Of a stretch of 64,000 nt of DNA, positions 43,675 through 55,289 are shown piece by piece. The position numbers and the translations under genes were made by a program. Every line of letters starts with the position of its first letter. The stretch's first letter is position 1. This DNA is from Pseudeuparius sepicola (taxonomy: Eukaryota; Arthropoda; Insecta; Coleoptera; Anthribidae), in NCBI GenBank assembly GCA_963920635.1, contig OY987308.1, positions 7,320,225 through 7,384,224 of the forward strand. Reading direction: 5' to 3'. Below the pieces are notes generated by a model. It saw nothing but the letters and a program-made list of their open reading frames with translations. It was not told the origin of the DNA and made no database searches.

Positions 43675-43720
43675 TTAAGAGAGAACAAAGGGTGCCTTGA
43701 AGAGGGCTAATATAACATGT
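43675..43720 (-). repeat. Gypsy element 1 5' LTR, second fragment, and TGTA duplication
   Basis: TTAA (43675-43678) is the duplicated target of the block. 43679-43716 are the missing 38 bp of the 5' LTR, and 43717-43720 (TGTA) is the right target copy of element 1. Confidence 0.85.
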
Positions 43721-44851
43721 ATGTCTGTCTCGGCGGTAAGTGGTAAAAACGAAATTATACGTTGGTGATAATATTATGCACTAAAGAATCTCGGTTTTTG
43801 ACGATTGTAATCAACGGAATCTATTGTGAACTTTTATTTACTGTGAAAATTAGAAATATAGCTCGAAAATTTACAACGCGCCTTTAAAATGATGCAAATT
43901 AAATGAAATGAAAGAAAAAAATTAAAGTGTTACTGTTGTACAAGGATCGTTCGATACATCGAAAATATATGTTTTCCACTAAAATTTCTATGATTTGTGC
44001 CCACAAATTAAATTCGAAGAAAACATGGTTGTCCTATTTAACTGAATTTCTGATGGAAAACATGGCCGACAGTTCTTATATGACTTAGTAGTTGTACAAC
44101 TTCAGTCAAACTACTAAGAGGTCATAAATAGTTATAAAGCTGTCAAACGACTATTAAGAGGTTATAAAGCGACTAAAATCCAAATTACAAAATAAGTATT
44201 TGTATGCGCATGTGCGTCGAGGATTTGTATTGATCAGGGCCGTCTTTAGGAATTTCTGCAGTCCGGGGTAGGTGCCTCGTCAAGTTAGTAGTAGTGTTAG
44301 TAGTAGCAGTATAAAAAAAGATTTGTATGACAAAACTGATTTAATACAATTAGGTACTTTTTTACATTGTTAAAAATTATGCTATCAATTTCTGCATATT
44401 CTTGTTGCAGTGCTGGTCTATAATATAGGTAGCAATGTCGGACTGTTTTAAAATAGTGAAGCCGAACGAAAATGGATTAACAAAACTGACAGTTGTCCTA
44501 TCAGGTTGGGAAAATAAAAATATTTCATATTGGCCTACCACATAAAAATGTGATGTGACTGACCCATCCAGTAAGCCAGACAACAGCTGGAAGAAATTTT
44601 CATGTCCACTGAAACGCACAGGTTATGTTACGTATGAACAAGCTAACGAAGATTTAGACATGATGGCTGGTAGATCCGACACTGGTGATGGAATTTCAGT
44701 TAACTGTAAACGACGTCGCATGGTGAAAAGGCAGAACGTTTCTGTTGATAACTTTCAGCACTTATTGCTAGGTATTCTAATTTTAATGGGTCTTTTTCGC
44801 ACATTTTCTCCGATTTTTTTGCAACCGAGAAAGTCTAAAATTAAATATAAA
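43685..44851 (+). repeat. Donor segment present three times in the window
   Basis: The complete stretch is also at 14295-15462, and 43860-44409 is also at 50491-51038. In each other place it is a filler between direct duplications. Here it runs on uninterrupted beyond 44851, so it is probably the source locus. Confidence 0.75.
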
Positions 44852-44869
44852 GTTTTAGTTTTCTAAGGG

Positions 44870-46540
44870 AGTGACGTGTTACGCCCCTAAAACGCTGATT
44901 GCATCAAGGTTAGTGTAAAGGAAGGTTAGGACATTCCCCGCACTCTTAAGTAAATTTACGCGTAATAAACAAGAAACACGCCTTTGACTGCAAGCGTCAA
45001 ATGAATATGCCAAAAACGTCTATGTGCGCCTATGGCTGGAAGCATTAAATGTTTAGGGAGTTACTAAATAGCCAATTCACGTGTAAATGCTACCAACTTA
45101 AATTCACCGTTTCGTCCCCTTGTCTCACTAATATCTCCCCCCCTTCCCTTTCATTGCCTTCCAAGTCGTCGAATGTCCTAACCTTCCTATAAACTAACCT
45201 TGGATTACATAGATTTTAGTTCTGTTTTCAAGGATAAACGCTGTAGTACCTTGTTTATCGCGTTTTTAAATTATTATCTGGGAAATTCAATATTTCAAAA
45301 TTTGAATGAATGACAAACAGCTGATTTGTAGAATTATAAATATGGCGGTACTTGCTGCCTTTAAAGTGGCGGGATATTTAAATTTTGTTACAACTTCTTT
45401 GCCCTATAAAAATTGTGTGTCGTCTTAATGAAAATCGGGCTCCACTCCACTACGAGAAAGTGCAGAATATGTTTCTATTTGTAACATCCTCACTTCAACG
45501 TGGCCCGCATAATTTTTATATAATGTTATTATATTCAGATGGACTGTAATAGCACGATGACTTCTCAAATCAAAACACCAGCACAAAAAAAAAGGATCAG
45601 TTTTCTGTTCGTCATCACCACCATTTGTTATACTAGAAAATCGAGAAACATTACCACCTTATATGCACACTCCTTCATTACAAAACAATGAAACAGCTTT
45701 TTTCCAGTCAACACCACTTCAAGAAAAAACAGATTTTTTTAATAATGTAAAAAATACAGTAATCTCAAATTGTGAAATTTTTCGTATATACAGTGTGTCC
45801 CAGTTCTACTTACTAAAGTTCGCTTAATTGCACCAGTTATGTTGTGTTCATTCTTTCCCTAATTGGTTACCTTTTTATAGTAATGTTTGAATAGTAATTC
45901 ATGTCTAAAGTGATATTTTCATTTTCTTTTTGTCAATGACAAATATTCAGAACCTAAAAAGAAGAAACGTTCTACAATCAGAGCAGAGAGACCGGAGAGG
46001 CGGGAAGGGACGTAAACCCAAGGCTTCGTTTGGGCGACGAATTCCGTGTGGGGCGGAAGATATTAACAATAATACATTCTTTTAATAAAAGTTACATCAG
46101 GTATTTAATAATAACATAATATGCTAACAAACTATATCAGAATTCTAGTAAAATGTAGCAAATACCCATTGTATAAGGACAACTACGTCACAACCTTTGG
46201 CGGGAAGGTTTTATTTATAAAGATTAAAGCAAATCTAAAGCATAAATGAAAAAAATGAAAGACACGGGTAGATTTTTGTCATTTTCTACCGATAGATAGA
46301 AAAAATATTATTTTTGTTCGAAGTATTACATTGTTGGATTTACCGAAACTTAAATAATGGTTAGTTGAAGGATTAAATTTTTAAAGGAACTTATCGAAAT
46401 AGTAAAAGAGGAACCTAGGTATGGCAAAACAAAACGACTGAATGACGGACAAACTACGGCTTACCTTTACTGAAGTCACTTGTTCTGCTTTGCAACACCT
46501 CATTTGTTTTAATGCTCTGATATTTTACTAATTTTTGGTT
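44870..46540. other. Mostly introns of the broken gene
   Basis: Apart from the candidate exon near 45560-45750 nothing stands out. A pyrimidine-rich patch lies near 45110-45160. Confidence 0.3.
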
Positions 46541-47202
46541 TGTAATAAATAGGTACAGCAACAAGTTCTAAAAGTAAGTTAGTGTCCTGTTTCACAGGAA
46601 CAAATGTAGAAAATAATCAGGTAAGGGAAATAATAACTAATGAAGCAGGGTCATCATTATTAATGGCACATAGTGCAACCGCATATATTTTTGGCCAAAA
46701 TATTACGCTTGAGGCTAATATTCCCTATAGAAATGTTGTTTAAGAGATACAGGGCGTTGAAGTTTGTTTTTTGAAATTGAATTTTGGCTACATCTCCCAA
46801 CATAATCAAGCAGCTAAACTGAAATTCAAAGAATTAAAAAAAGAACGTGATGGCGGAGATAGTTGCTTTTATGTGAAAGTGGATAATATTACTGATATGC
46901 TCTAATTGCAACTGCAAATAAACAACACCCAGAAAACAGAACTGGGCACTGAAGACGCTAACGTAGCAATACTACAGATGTCGCCGCTTGGTTCTGAAGA
47001 ATCAATGCAACAGTTAGAAAACAAATTGGCAATTGCAACACCTAAACAGCCTTTGGTAAATAAGTATTGTACGTTTCTTATAATACAGTTTATTTTAATG
47101 GAACAAATATTTTCAGATTAAAGAATTGGAAATAATGTGGGGTTTGTCTGGGAAAGATCTAACAAGAAAATTTATGAATACCAAGGATGTTGGTAGGGAA
47201 TA

Positions 47203-49559
47203 AGGGAAATGTGTCTGAGACGGCATACACGATGAGATGGCATACAACGTGTTCCTCTACCGACATTCAAAATTTGGCGCCGGTTGAATGCGCATGCTCT
47301 AGAGTGAGGCGCAATTAACCGTCTGTCTAAGTTCCAGTTGATCCCGCAGTACGCTTTGGTCAGTGCACGTGACCAGAGTTTACAGCAGTAGCCGAATTTG
47401 TTTATTAGAAACAGTTTTTTGTGAATAACTAGAAGTTACGGATCGATCGGTAAGTGTAAATATTTCTATTAATTTTTGCATACCTTTTGGTGTCAAAACA
47501 ATGTGTTGTTTTTATCGTCGCGTTTTCCGTTGTTACGAAAAAGGAAAAAAGTGCGGGTAACTGCTTCTGGGTGTGTTGGCATATATGATATGCTGAGATG
47601 GCATAGGTGTGCCATCTCACCCAGACGATTTTTAACATTTTCAATTCCACTAGGCAGATAAATTATACTTTTTCAGGAAATGGGGCGTTATAAACGAACA
47701 TCAACCAGACATTCGTGGAGCGAAGAAGAACCACATGGGCGGTCATAAAGTAACATTTAGTGAAACCTTAGAAAATTAAATAGTAGAGCATTTAAGAAAT
47801 CTAGAAATTAGATTTTTCAGATGTCAGAAAGCTTGCATACCAAGTGGCTGAAGCGAAGAAAATACCCAACAGATTCTCGCATGTTAAGAAGATGGCAGGA
47901 TGGGACTGGCTCAAAGGGTTTCGGAATCGCAATCCGGCTATAAGTCTTCGAACTCCAGAGTCAACGTCTTTTGCTAGAGCTAGCGCCTTTAATGGAGAGT
48001 AAATTGACAACTATTTTTCACGAATTTCTGATGTATTGGAAAAGCATAGTTTTGAGGCAAACGAATGTTGACGTGGATTCTCAACAGTGCATTCAAAAAA
48101 CACTAAAATATTCGCCACACGGGGTCGAAGACAAGTTGGAGTCCTAACTAGTGCTGAAAGAGACCAGCACTTGTCTGCAATATGAATGCAGTTGGGACTT
48201 ACATTCCACCAGCTATCATTTACCCAAGGAAAAATCTAAGAACGAATTAATGGATAATGCGCCGACAGCCGCGGTAGGTTCTGTACAAGAAAATGGATGG
48301 ATGAATACTGAAGTATTCGTAAAGTGGCTGAAGCATTTCGTCAAATACGTAAAACCCTCTCTAGAGAAACCGGTCTTGCTTCTTTTGGACGGCAACAGCA
48401 GTCACAAAAATTTAGGAGTTTTGACTTATGCAAAAGAATCCGGCATAATATTATTCTGTTTTCCACCACATTGCACGCATAAAGTGCAACCATTGGATGT
48501 CAGTTTTTATGGCCCTCTGACAACCTATTACAATCAAGAAATAAACAACTGGTTGAGTAATCACCCAGGGCGCACCGTAACTCACTTCCAAGTTGCGGAA
48601 ATATTTAAATCAGCTTACATAAAAAGTGCGACCGTTCAGAATGCTCAGCAGGGATTTGCTAAAACTGGGATTTGCCCATATAACGCAAACAACATATTTC
48701 CCGAATACATGTTTGCCCCTGCAGAAGTAACAAATATCGTCCAAAATGCTGAAAATGCTGTCCACGAAGTTGGCCCATCAACATCTTCCTCATTCCCTTC
48801 AATGAGCTACAACAGCCAAACAGTCTGATGCCATTGCCGAGCCGCCCGGGAATAATGCCGAAACTGTTGCAGACGAATCTGTGGATAATTTTAATATGGA
48901 CAACAACGTTTCCGTCGCAGACATATCGCCCTTACCAGTCACAACAGAACGCAAAACTAATAGAAGGAAATAGCGGTAGGTAATTTAGAAATGTCCTAAT
49001 GTAGCACCTAACAATTTACTTCTTTTGCAGTTTTTGAAAGGAAAAATTACTGAGAAGGACGCCAAACTTAGACGAAAATCGGCACGAATTATCAAGAGGC
49101 GTGTTGGTACTGAACCTGATGAGACGGATGAGACACCAGAGGATCCTTTTAGTGTAAGCGGTGATTAAAATGAGGACGTTTCATGTATATACTATAACGA
49201 CTTGTTTTCCCGATCTCGTTCTAAATAAATATGGCTCAGATGTTATCAGTGTGGTCAGTGGTGCCACGCGGAATGTGCAGTTGTTAATAAAAAACGAAGA
49301 ACTTTGTCTGTGACATATGTATGTCATAATTTATTATGTATGCCATCTCGGCCTTATTGTTCTGGGTGAGACGGCACATACAGAGGCTGTTTTATTTTTA
49401 TGTTACCGTTTAGGGTTATTGTAATGTTCCGTTTTAAATAAACTCTTGCATATACCAAACATTGTACTAGATTTTCGTCTGATGCTGACCATTTTAAAAT
49501 AATTATTTGAAATGTTATATATATTTTTAAAAAGTATGCCATCTCAGACACACTTCCTC
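47203..49559 (+). mobile_element. pogo-family element with decayed transposase
   Basis: Flanked by TA (47201-47202 and 49560-49561). The ends AGGGAAATGTGTCTGAGA and the inverse of TCTCAGACACACTTCCTC are near-identical; TGAGATGGCATA words repeat at the ends. The transposase starts near 47680 (GRYKRTSTRHSW); 47810-48000 encodes WDWLKGFRNRNPAISLRTPE; 48151-48828 is open and holds the DDE-fold part (LLLLDGNSSHK, FCFPPHCTHKVQPLDVSFYGP). A tail near 49230-49280 reads CYQCGQWCHAEC, a PHD-like zinc motif. Several shifts and stops disable it. Confidence 0.85.
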
Positions 49560-49601
49560 TACTCATGGGAGGGAGCTAAAAAAAGATTTTTAAAAAGTTA
49601 G

Positions 49602-50209
49602 CTGTAGCTGTAGTACTTGTAAGTTGGTCTTTTTATAATAAATATTTAACTGTTTTCTTTTCAGTTTTATTTTAGGTGCAGTATGGGTTTGCTTCTATAA
49701 CGAAACAGATCACAGTGTTGTAGAGTTCATTAAATTGTGGCTAGTTCGGTCAAAAAGTCGAAAAGAAAATTTAAAAATTTAAAAAAAGCAGGATGAACAG
49801 CCTTTCGATCAACCTGATGTAAGTTATATTGTACAATTTTGTTTGCTTCGTATTTTAGGTCAGAAGCACCCAAGGATGATGGCGAAGATAAAGAAATATG
49901 TAATGAATAAAAATTATTAAAATATATACCTGGACTTTTATTTGCATTTCATTACTTATAGTACCTACCTTACATACAGTTTATTTATGGCTTATTGCTT
50001 CACATTATGAACTAACAAATTCAAGGTGGAAAAGTATGTTCATTCATATACATTGTGTTTCACCTTAAGTGTGAACAACTTCGTAAAATTTTTGTTTCTG
50101 AGATATGGAGTGCTGTTTTTGTGATGAGTGTGTGGGAAAACGCCCTTTGGCGGCATTTTCGTCTCACAGATCTCCCAAACAAGGCCTACTACAATCAGGT
50201 CTATACCTC
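49602..50209. other. Downstream region, possible further exon
   Basis: After TTTTATTTTAG near 49675 a short open stretch (VWVCFYNETDHSVVEFIK) may be an exon of the broken gene. Otherwise no feature. Confidence 0.25.
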
Positions 50210-51318
50210 AAATTGCAAATTTAAGATTAGCTAATTTTTTTATCAAAAATCTGATATCGCCATGTTGCTCAGCATCCTCGAAAATGGTTATGTACCAAAT
50301 AATATTCAGCGGTAAGATTTTAACAGAAGGTTCAATTTTACAAATACCAGGTTTTTGAAATTCCACCGAAGGAAATAGGCCAAGAAAAGATGAAATAAAT
50401 AACATTATTAAATCGAGTTTATTTTCCTAATTCGTGTATTTCATTTATATGAAGAAAAAGCGAAGATTTGCAACAAAAATTGTATTTTTTAGCTCGAAAA
50501 TTTACAACGCGCCTTTAAAATGATGGAAATTAAATGAAATGAAAGAAAAAAAATTAAAGTGTTACTGTTGTACAAAGATCGTTCGATACATCGAAAATAT
50601 ATGTTTTCCACTAAAATTTCTATGATTTGTGCCCACAAATTAAATTCGAAGAAAACATGGTTGTCCTATTTAACTGAATTTCTGACGGAAAACATGGCCG
50701 ACAGTTCTTATATGACTTAGTAGTTGTACAACTTCAGTCAAACTACTAAGAGGTCATAAATAGTTATAAAGCTGTCAAACGACTATTAAGAGGTTATAAA
50801 GCGACTAAAATCCAAATTACAAAATAAGTATTTGTATGCGCATGTGCGTCGAGGATTTGTATTGATCAGGGCCGTCTTTAGGAATTTCTGCAGTCCGGGG
50901 TAGGTGCCTCGTCAAGTTAGTAGTAGTGTTAGTAGTAGCAGTATAAAAAAAGATTTGTATGACAAAACTGATTTAATACAATTAGGTACTTTTTTACATT
51001 GTTAAAAATTTTGCTATCAATTTCTGCATTCTTGTTGCAAATTGCAAATTTAAGATTAGCTATTTTTTTATCAAAAATCTGATATCGCCATCTTGCTCAG
51101 CATCCTCGAAAATGGTTATGTACCAAATAATATTCAGCGGTAAGATTTTAACAGAGGGTTCAATTTTACAAATACCAGGTTTTTGAAATTCCACCGAAGG
51201 AAATAGGCCAAGAAAAGATGAAATAAATAACATTATTAAATCGAGTTTATTTTCCTAATTCGTGTATTTCATTTATATGAAGAAAAAGCGAAGATTTGCA
51301 ACAAAAATTGTATTTTTT
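50210..51318 (+). repeat. 280-bp direct duplication with 548-bp filler
   Basis: 50210-50490 and 51039-51318 are direct copies, starting AAATTGCAAATTTAAG and ending TGTATTTTTT. Between them 50491-51038 matches 43860-44409. Few differences between copies. No gene. Confidence 0.85.
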
Positions 51319-52240
51319 AAATTTTTTCTCCATTTTCAAATGAAGAACCTGAGTACTAAATATTTTTCATTGAGAATTTACAGGTACAATTATGTACAGG
51401 GCGATCATTTTTAGACGCCCAGCCGGTGCTAGTGGAAAACGGTCAAAGATGTGGAGATATTATATATGGGAGATGATATAGGGTGTATAAAGGAATAAAT
51501 TGGCCCATTTAGCGACTCGTTGCAAATATGACGCTAGGCGTCGCGACATCAAGATATTTTTTCCCACCAACATGCCACTTTTGTTACATTGTTCGAAAGC
51601 CATAATTTTTATGAACATTTTTTATTAATGCCATTTTGCTTTAGTCTCTTCCGTTAAAAAGTTATTCTTCAAAAACGCATTAAAATATTAATTTTTGTTA
51701 ATCGCTAATGATGTTGCATATGAAATGATTTTACTTTTGGGGATATTCCCCAGACATTTTATTTATTTGAAAGATCTTCAAAACGCGTCTTTTCACCTTC
51801 TTACTGTTTTCAATATACAAATTCAGGAAACCACAGAACCAGCATATTATACCAAATTTGAACAAAAAGTATTCAGGGAGTTCTATTCTGCAGAGTAAAA
51901 AATTTATCAAAATATGAATTTTAAAAGAATCTGGCATATAAAGAGTCAAGTATGCCATGGAATTACGTCGCAGTTAGCCTGAAATTAAGTCGGGTTTTTG
52001 ATAGTTATGCTTTTAGAAAAAAGGTAAATTCTCTTTTGCGAGCGAGGAATAGGTATTATACTGCACTCCCCTTCTACCGTTTTCTTCATTTTATTATTTT
52101 TTGGACAAATTTTTCACAGCCCAAACATGTCTACTTGTTAGGTACACTAGGTTGATAACTAGAAACAGAGAGAATTGTTTTTTATTAGTTTCTTAATTAG
52201 CAGTACTACATGATGGTGCAGAGCAAGATGGTCTGGGACT
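51319..52240. other. Diverged transposon-arm remnants
   Basis: ACAGGGCGATCATTTTTAGA near 51396 looks like a CAGGG-type end. 51700-51960 is a diverged relative of the arms of the palindrome at 27.5-29.0 kb (ACCAAATTTGAACAAAAAGT, GGGAGTTCTATTCTGCAG). No gene. Confidence 0.45.
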
Positions 52241-52273
52241 ATAAGGAATTGCAAATCCATGCTACAAACATTT

Positions 52274-52480
52274 TTATGTCTGTTCCAGAAACAGACACGG
52301 GACTGCAGATTGCTTTAGAGCTCTTCCTCCTTGTTCACCACGATGCACACCAAAAGGATCTGCAGCAAAATGTTGTGAACAAATAAATTTATTTGACCTC
52401 CAAGTCCCATCAGTACCCAAATCTAGAATTTTTAACCACATATTCAACATCTTATCATCTTTGGGAAATATGCAATAATT
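52274..52480 (-). pseudogene. THAP-type zinc finger fragment
   Basis: The minus strand encodes AYFPKDDKMLNMWLKILD, W-R-S-N-K-FICSQHF and ALKQSAVPCLF, matching the F-P-K, W, C-x2-H and AVP signature of the C2CH THAP DNA-binding domain. The first two Cys are not in this piece and would lie upstream, perhaps in another exon. THAP domains occur in host regulators and in P-element and Kolobok transposases. The stop follows soon after, so the rest is missing or spliced. Confidence 0.55.
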
Positions 52481-52499
52481 GTATTATTATAAATATGTA

Positions 52500-53341
52500 G
52501 GTATTATTTTACTTGTCAGTCATTATACAGATGCGCGCCTATGACGCCCAAAATTCCAAGGATTCTTTTTGCTAAACTTACCAAAGAAATGATACTCCCA
52601 GAGGTCTCCTGGATTTATGATTTTTACAGATTTGTACCGCACACGACATTTTGACGTAAAATGCGTCCAAAAATACTGAAAACCATATGCGCAGTGTATC
52701 CAAGCGAGTTCTCCCACATTCTAGTTCTCCAAATCCTCCAAATTTTTTCGCCGCTTTTCAAGTTCAATCTGCTAAAAGTTGGTTGAAGTTTTTGAAGAAA
52801 GTTAGTAAATGACAACTTGAGTGTTGACATTACTCGCTCTGGTGAAACCGGCGTTAACTTTTTAACTTGCTAACTTGCCGCTGCGGCGCTACAGTATTGG
52901 TCAAACAGTATCAATCGAAAATAGTTAATAAACGATTTAACCCGAAAGCGCGTTGTATATTTACCACCTGTGAAAAAAATTGTAAGTATTATAAGATTTT
53001 ATACGTAAGATCATAAAGTGAGTAACTTGTGCATGATGATTTTCGTGTTTGTCTTCAATAATCTAGGATATGTAAGGTTAAGTTTAGAGCAGCGACAAGA
53101 AACCCATGTAGAACAGAAACTGAATAGTTGTAGATTATACCCGCTGGTGCTGTTTGGGGCAGATTGGGACAAATTCATAGGGGCAGTTCGGGACAGTGTA
53201 CCAATCTGCCCCACTGATATTTTGAGAGTGAACATTAATTGCTACAATAGTATTACGACTGAGAGGTTTGAAATTAAGTCATATGTGTTCAAGTAAAATT
53301 AAGGTTTAATTTTATGCCAGCATCCACTTGTTTTCTTTACA
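52500..53341. other. No confident gene
   Basis: Short ORFs on both strands lack family features. Nothing else recognised. Confidence 0.3.
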
Positions 53342-53640
53342 GAATGTTTAGAACGTATAAACGAAAAACGGATCGTACTGAAATAAATTTTGCACGTTTA
53401 AAAAAAACGTTTTGGAAGTAGTGAAGAACGGAAGGAAAGTACGATATGCTGCTTTATTGTATGGCATAACAAAAACTACCCTCCACAGACATGTAAAGAA
53501 ATGCATTTGAAACACTCCCAACAAAAAAACGAATTAGGAAATGAACCATTTAGTGAGGAAGAGAATCAATAATTTTCAAAATACGCATCTGGACAGGTCT
53601 TCTGTGCGTCGGAAGAATCCAAATTGGAGCAATACTTTTT
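53342..53640 (+). pseudogene. pogo-type psq helix-turn-helix fragment
   Basis: After a good acceptor (TTTCTTTACAG) the sequence reads MFRTYKRKTDRTEI, then, after a frame change, VRYAALLYGITKTTLHRHVKK, the psq-like DNA-binding helices of pogo transposases. FSKYASGQ and LEQYFLTSSAMNFALTYAK near 53570-53685 resemble the following helical segment. The catalytic part is absent and a recombinase sequence follows instead. Confidence 0.55.
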
Positions 53641-54010
53641 AACATCCTCAGCAATGAACTTTGCTTTAACATACGCCAAGGCTAGATCTTTAGAAATAAC
53701 AAGAAGCCTGAGATTTACAGGACAAGAATACCTCTTTTTAATAACCAAACCGGCTTATCATCGGGCGAGTAGCCAGACACTAATAAGATGGATTAAGGAA
53801 ATGCTAACAAAGGAGGGAATAGACACGCGAGTATTAACAGCTTATACGACCAGACATTTATTAGCGTCAATGGCTTTCCGCAAAGGTATATCTTTAGCCG
53901 TTATTAGGAAAACAGCGGGGTGGTGGGATAACTCTAAAACTTTTGCAAAGTTTTACAATAGGCCACTCTCATCACAAAGAGATTTTGCAAAGGCCATACT
54001 GAACCCATGA
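53624..54010 (+). pseudogene. Tyrosine recombinase C-terminal domain joined to a pogo-like N-terminus
   Basis: 128 open codons. The first about 22 resemble pogo sequence. From about residue 23, LEITRSLRFTGQEYLFLIT, SSQTLIRWIKEML, TAYTTRHLLASMAF, IRKTAGWW and FAKFYNRPL match the C-terminal half of eukaryotic YR-type recombinases (DIRS or Crypton-like). The box II Arg is in TTRH and the likely nucleophile Tyr is in FYNRP. The usual His of H-x-x-R is Tyr here (AYTTR). Upstream catalytic Arg not visible. A chimera or an insertion junction. Confidence 0.6.
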
Positions 54011-54137
54011 ATGTTGGATTCTTGGCATGAATTATGCAAATAGAGAAAAAAGAAACATTTTGTTTTAATCAAAAAACAACACTTTAAACTGCGCTTCACA
54101 ATGATCTATTCGGCCGACATATAATTATTAGATCAAA

Positions 54138-54455
54138 CGAATTTACCTGTGAAGTTCGATCGTAATTATATGAGGCTTGCTGTCCGAATAGATCATACTT
54201 TTCTCATCCCAAGGGAGTAGTATGCCCAGACCCGGAAATAGGATTGTTTTTTTGAAAACTTCAATCTAATGACTCGACTCGTGCTGTTCCAGTAAAGATG
54301 AGAACTGCAGGGAAGCGTTCCTTTTAACTACGTAATCCGTTTTGCACCAAGACACGTTACTACTAAGTTGCACACTTGCACAGTAATCTACTCGGACGGG
54401 ACGCCTCATATAATTACGATCGAACTTCACAGGTAAGTTCGTTTGATCTAGTAAT
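54138..54455. repeat. Short inverted-repeat (MITE-like) element
   Basis: TAGATCAAACGAATTTACCT on the left and AGGTAAGTTCGTTTGATCTA on the right, extending inward through TGAAGTTCGATCGTAATTAT and its inverse, make about 48-bp arms around a 215-bp centre. No coding. Family not identified. Confidence 0.6.
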
Positions 54456-54459
54456 CAAC

Positions 54460-54895
54460 TGTAATATGTTTTAGTTAAGGTCTTTTAAAAAATGAAAAAA
54501 TATGCCGAATGCTTCCCGAATAGATAAAAAGGTACGGCCGGGGGCAACCTTCGAGCTTCTGAAGTCCATTTTGCTTGCTTGCGTCTGTGCGATCGGACCG
54601 TGCGGTCAGCTCCAAATCCAAAAAGGACCGTAAGATGGGGCGAATTCAGACAACCAACCGAAGCGAATTCGGACAAGCGGTGGTGGGGAGAAATTGGGTG
54701 AGATATTTCGCGTACGATAAGTTCTAACAAGTCAGCATGAGCTGAGACTTGAGAAGTATTGTTTGTTTCGCGGTCGGCAATTAAGGTCAGTATGCATTTT
54801 GCAGTTGTTTATAATTACTGATTATATTTTGGTTATCGGGACTAGGAGTGGCGGGCGTAGGGTTGGCGGGTCTATTTACTAGCTGTTTGTTCCTG
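54460..54895. other. Non-coding, moderately GC-rich
   Basis: May include the 5' or 3' end of the Penelope-like piece that follows; no clear gene. Confidence 0.3.
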
Positions 54896-55285
54896 AGCAC
54901 TGGGCGCCAAGCTCTGCTGATTTTTAGGCCGTCTCCTCTGTTGAAATTTCTGGGTGTAGTTCAATTTCTAATGCAGCTCTTCTTGCTAGATTTTAGAAAC
55001 CGTTCTCCCTAACCGGTGTTTTCAAAGTCGATCCGATGCCCCTGGTTCCAAGCATTATCTGCGATTGCTGATTTTTCTTGTTGACCTAACCTAATGGCGC
55101 GTTGATGTTCTTTCTTTCTTGTGGCCACGCTGCGTTGTGTCATCCCTATGTAGACTTCGTTGCAATCCTTGCATGGTATTTTGTATATACCTGGTGTTAG
55201 TAAGGGATCGAGTCGGTCTTTGATTGGTCGTAGCTTCTGCTCGATCTTTTGTGTTGGTAGAAATGTATAAATCCTTTTAAGTATG
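54896..55285 (-). pseudogene. Penelope-like element 3' end with GIY-YIG endonuclease
   Basis: The minus strand encodes FLPTQKIEQKLRPIKDRLDP, then the GIY-YIG nuclease: GIYKIPCKDCNEVYIGMTQR, SVATRKKEHQRAIRLG, SAIADNAWNQGH. GIY and YIG are both present, with the Arg and the C-x2-C of the Penelope type. This domain nicks target DNA during retrotransposition. The reverse transcriptase is missing. It meets an inverted copy at about 55285. Confidence 0.75.
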
Positions 55286-55289
55286 GCAT

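Larger units (their letters stand above)
1759..43716 (-). mobile_element. Gypsy element 1, full extent with three nested disruptions
   Basis: Minus-strand Gypsy retroelement whose 5' LTR was split by a later insertion, so its original ends are 42 kb apart. The left LTR begins TGTTAACG (plus strand) at 1759. The matching far end, ending TATAACA, is at 43716. TGTA flanks both outer ends (1755-1758 and 43717-43720). Read on the minus strand, the order is LTR, repeat-rich leader, gag, protease, linker, macrodomain, reverse transcriptase, RNase H, integrase, env-like gene, polypurine tract, LTR. Every gene carries frame breaks. Disruptions are Gypsy A in gag, a duplication with filler in gag, and the 26.8-kb block in the 5' LTR. 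The LTRs differ at a handful of positions in about 390 bp. Confidence 0.8.
44434..49601 (+). pseudogene. Broken multi-exon gene resembling insect DUF4806-type genes
   Basis: Candidate exons on the plus strand: 44434-44660 (LTVVLSGWENKNISYWPTT, stop, then DNSWKKFSCPLKRTGYVTYEQANED); about 45560-45750; 46550-46617 (donor GTAAGG); 46905-47060; and 47117-47202 (acceptor TTTTCAG; IKELEIMWGLSGKDLTRKF). The last continues in frame after the pogo insertion with a YSWEGAKKRF stretch and a stop at 49599-49601. The beginning with a W-P segment and the YSW-x-G-x-K ending recall insect proteins with DUF4806. The first exon has an internal stop and the last is split, so it is non-functional as read. Identity moderate to low. 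Confidence 0.42.
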
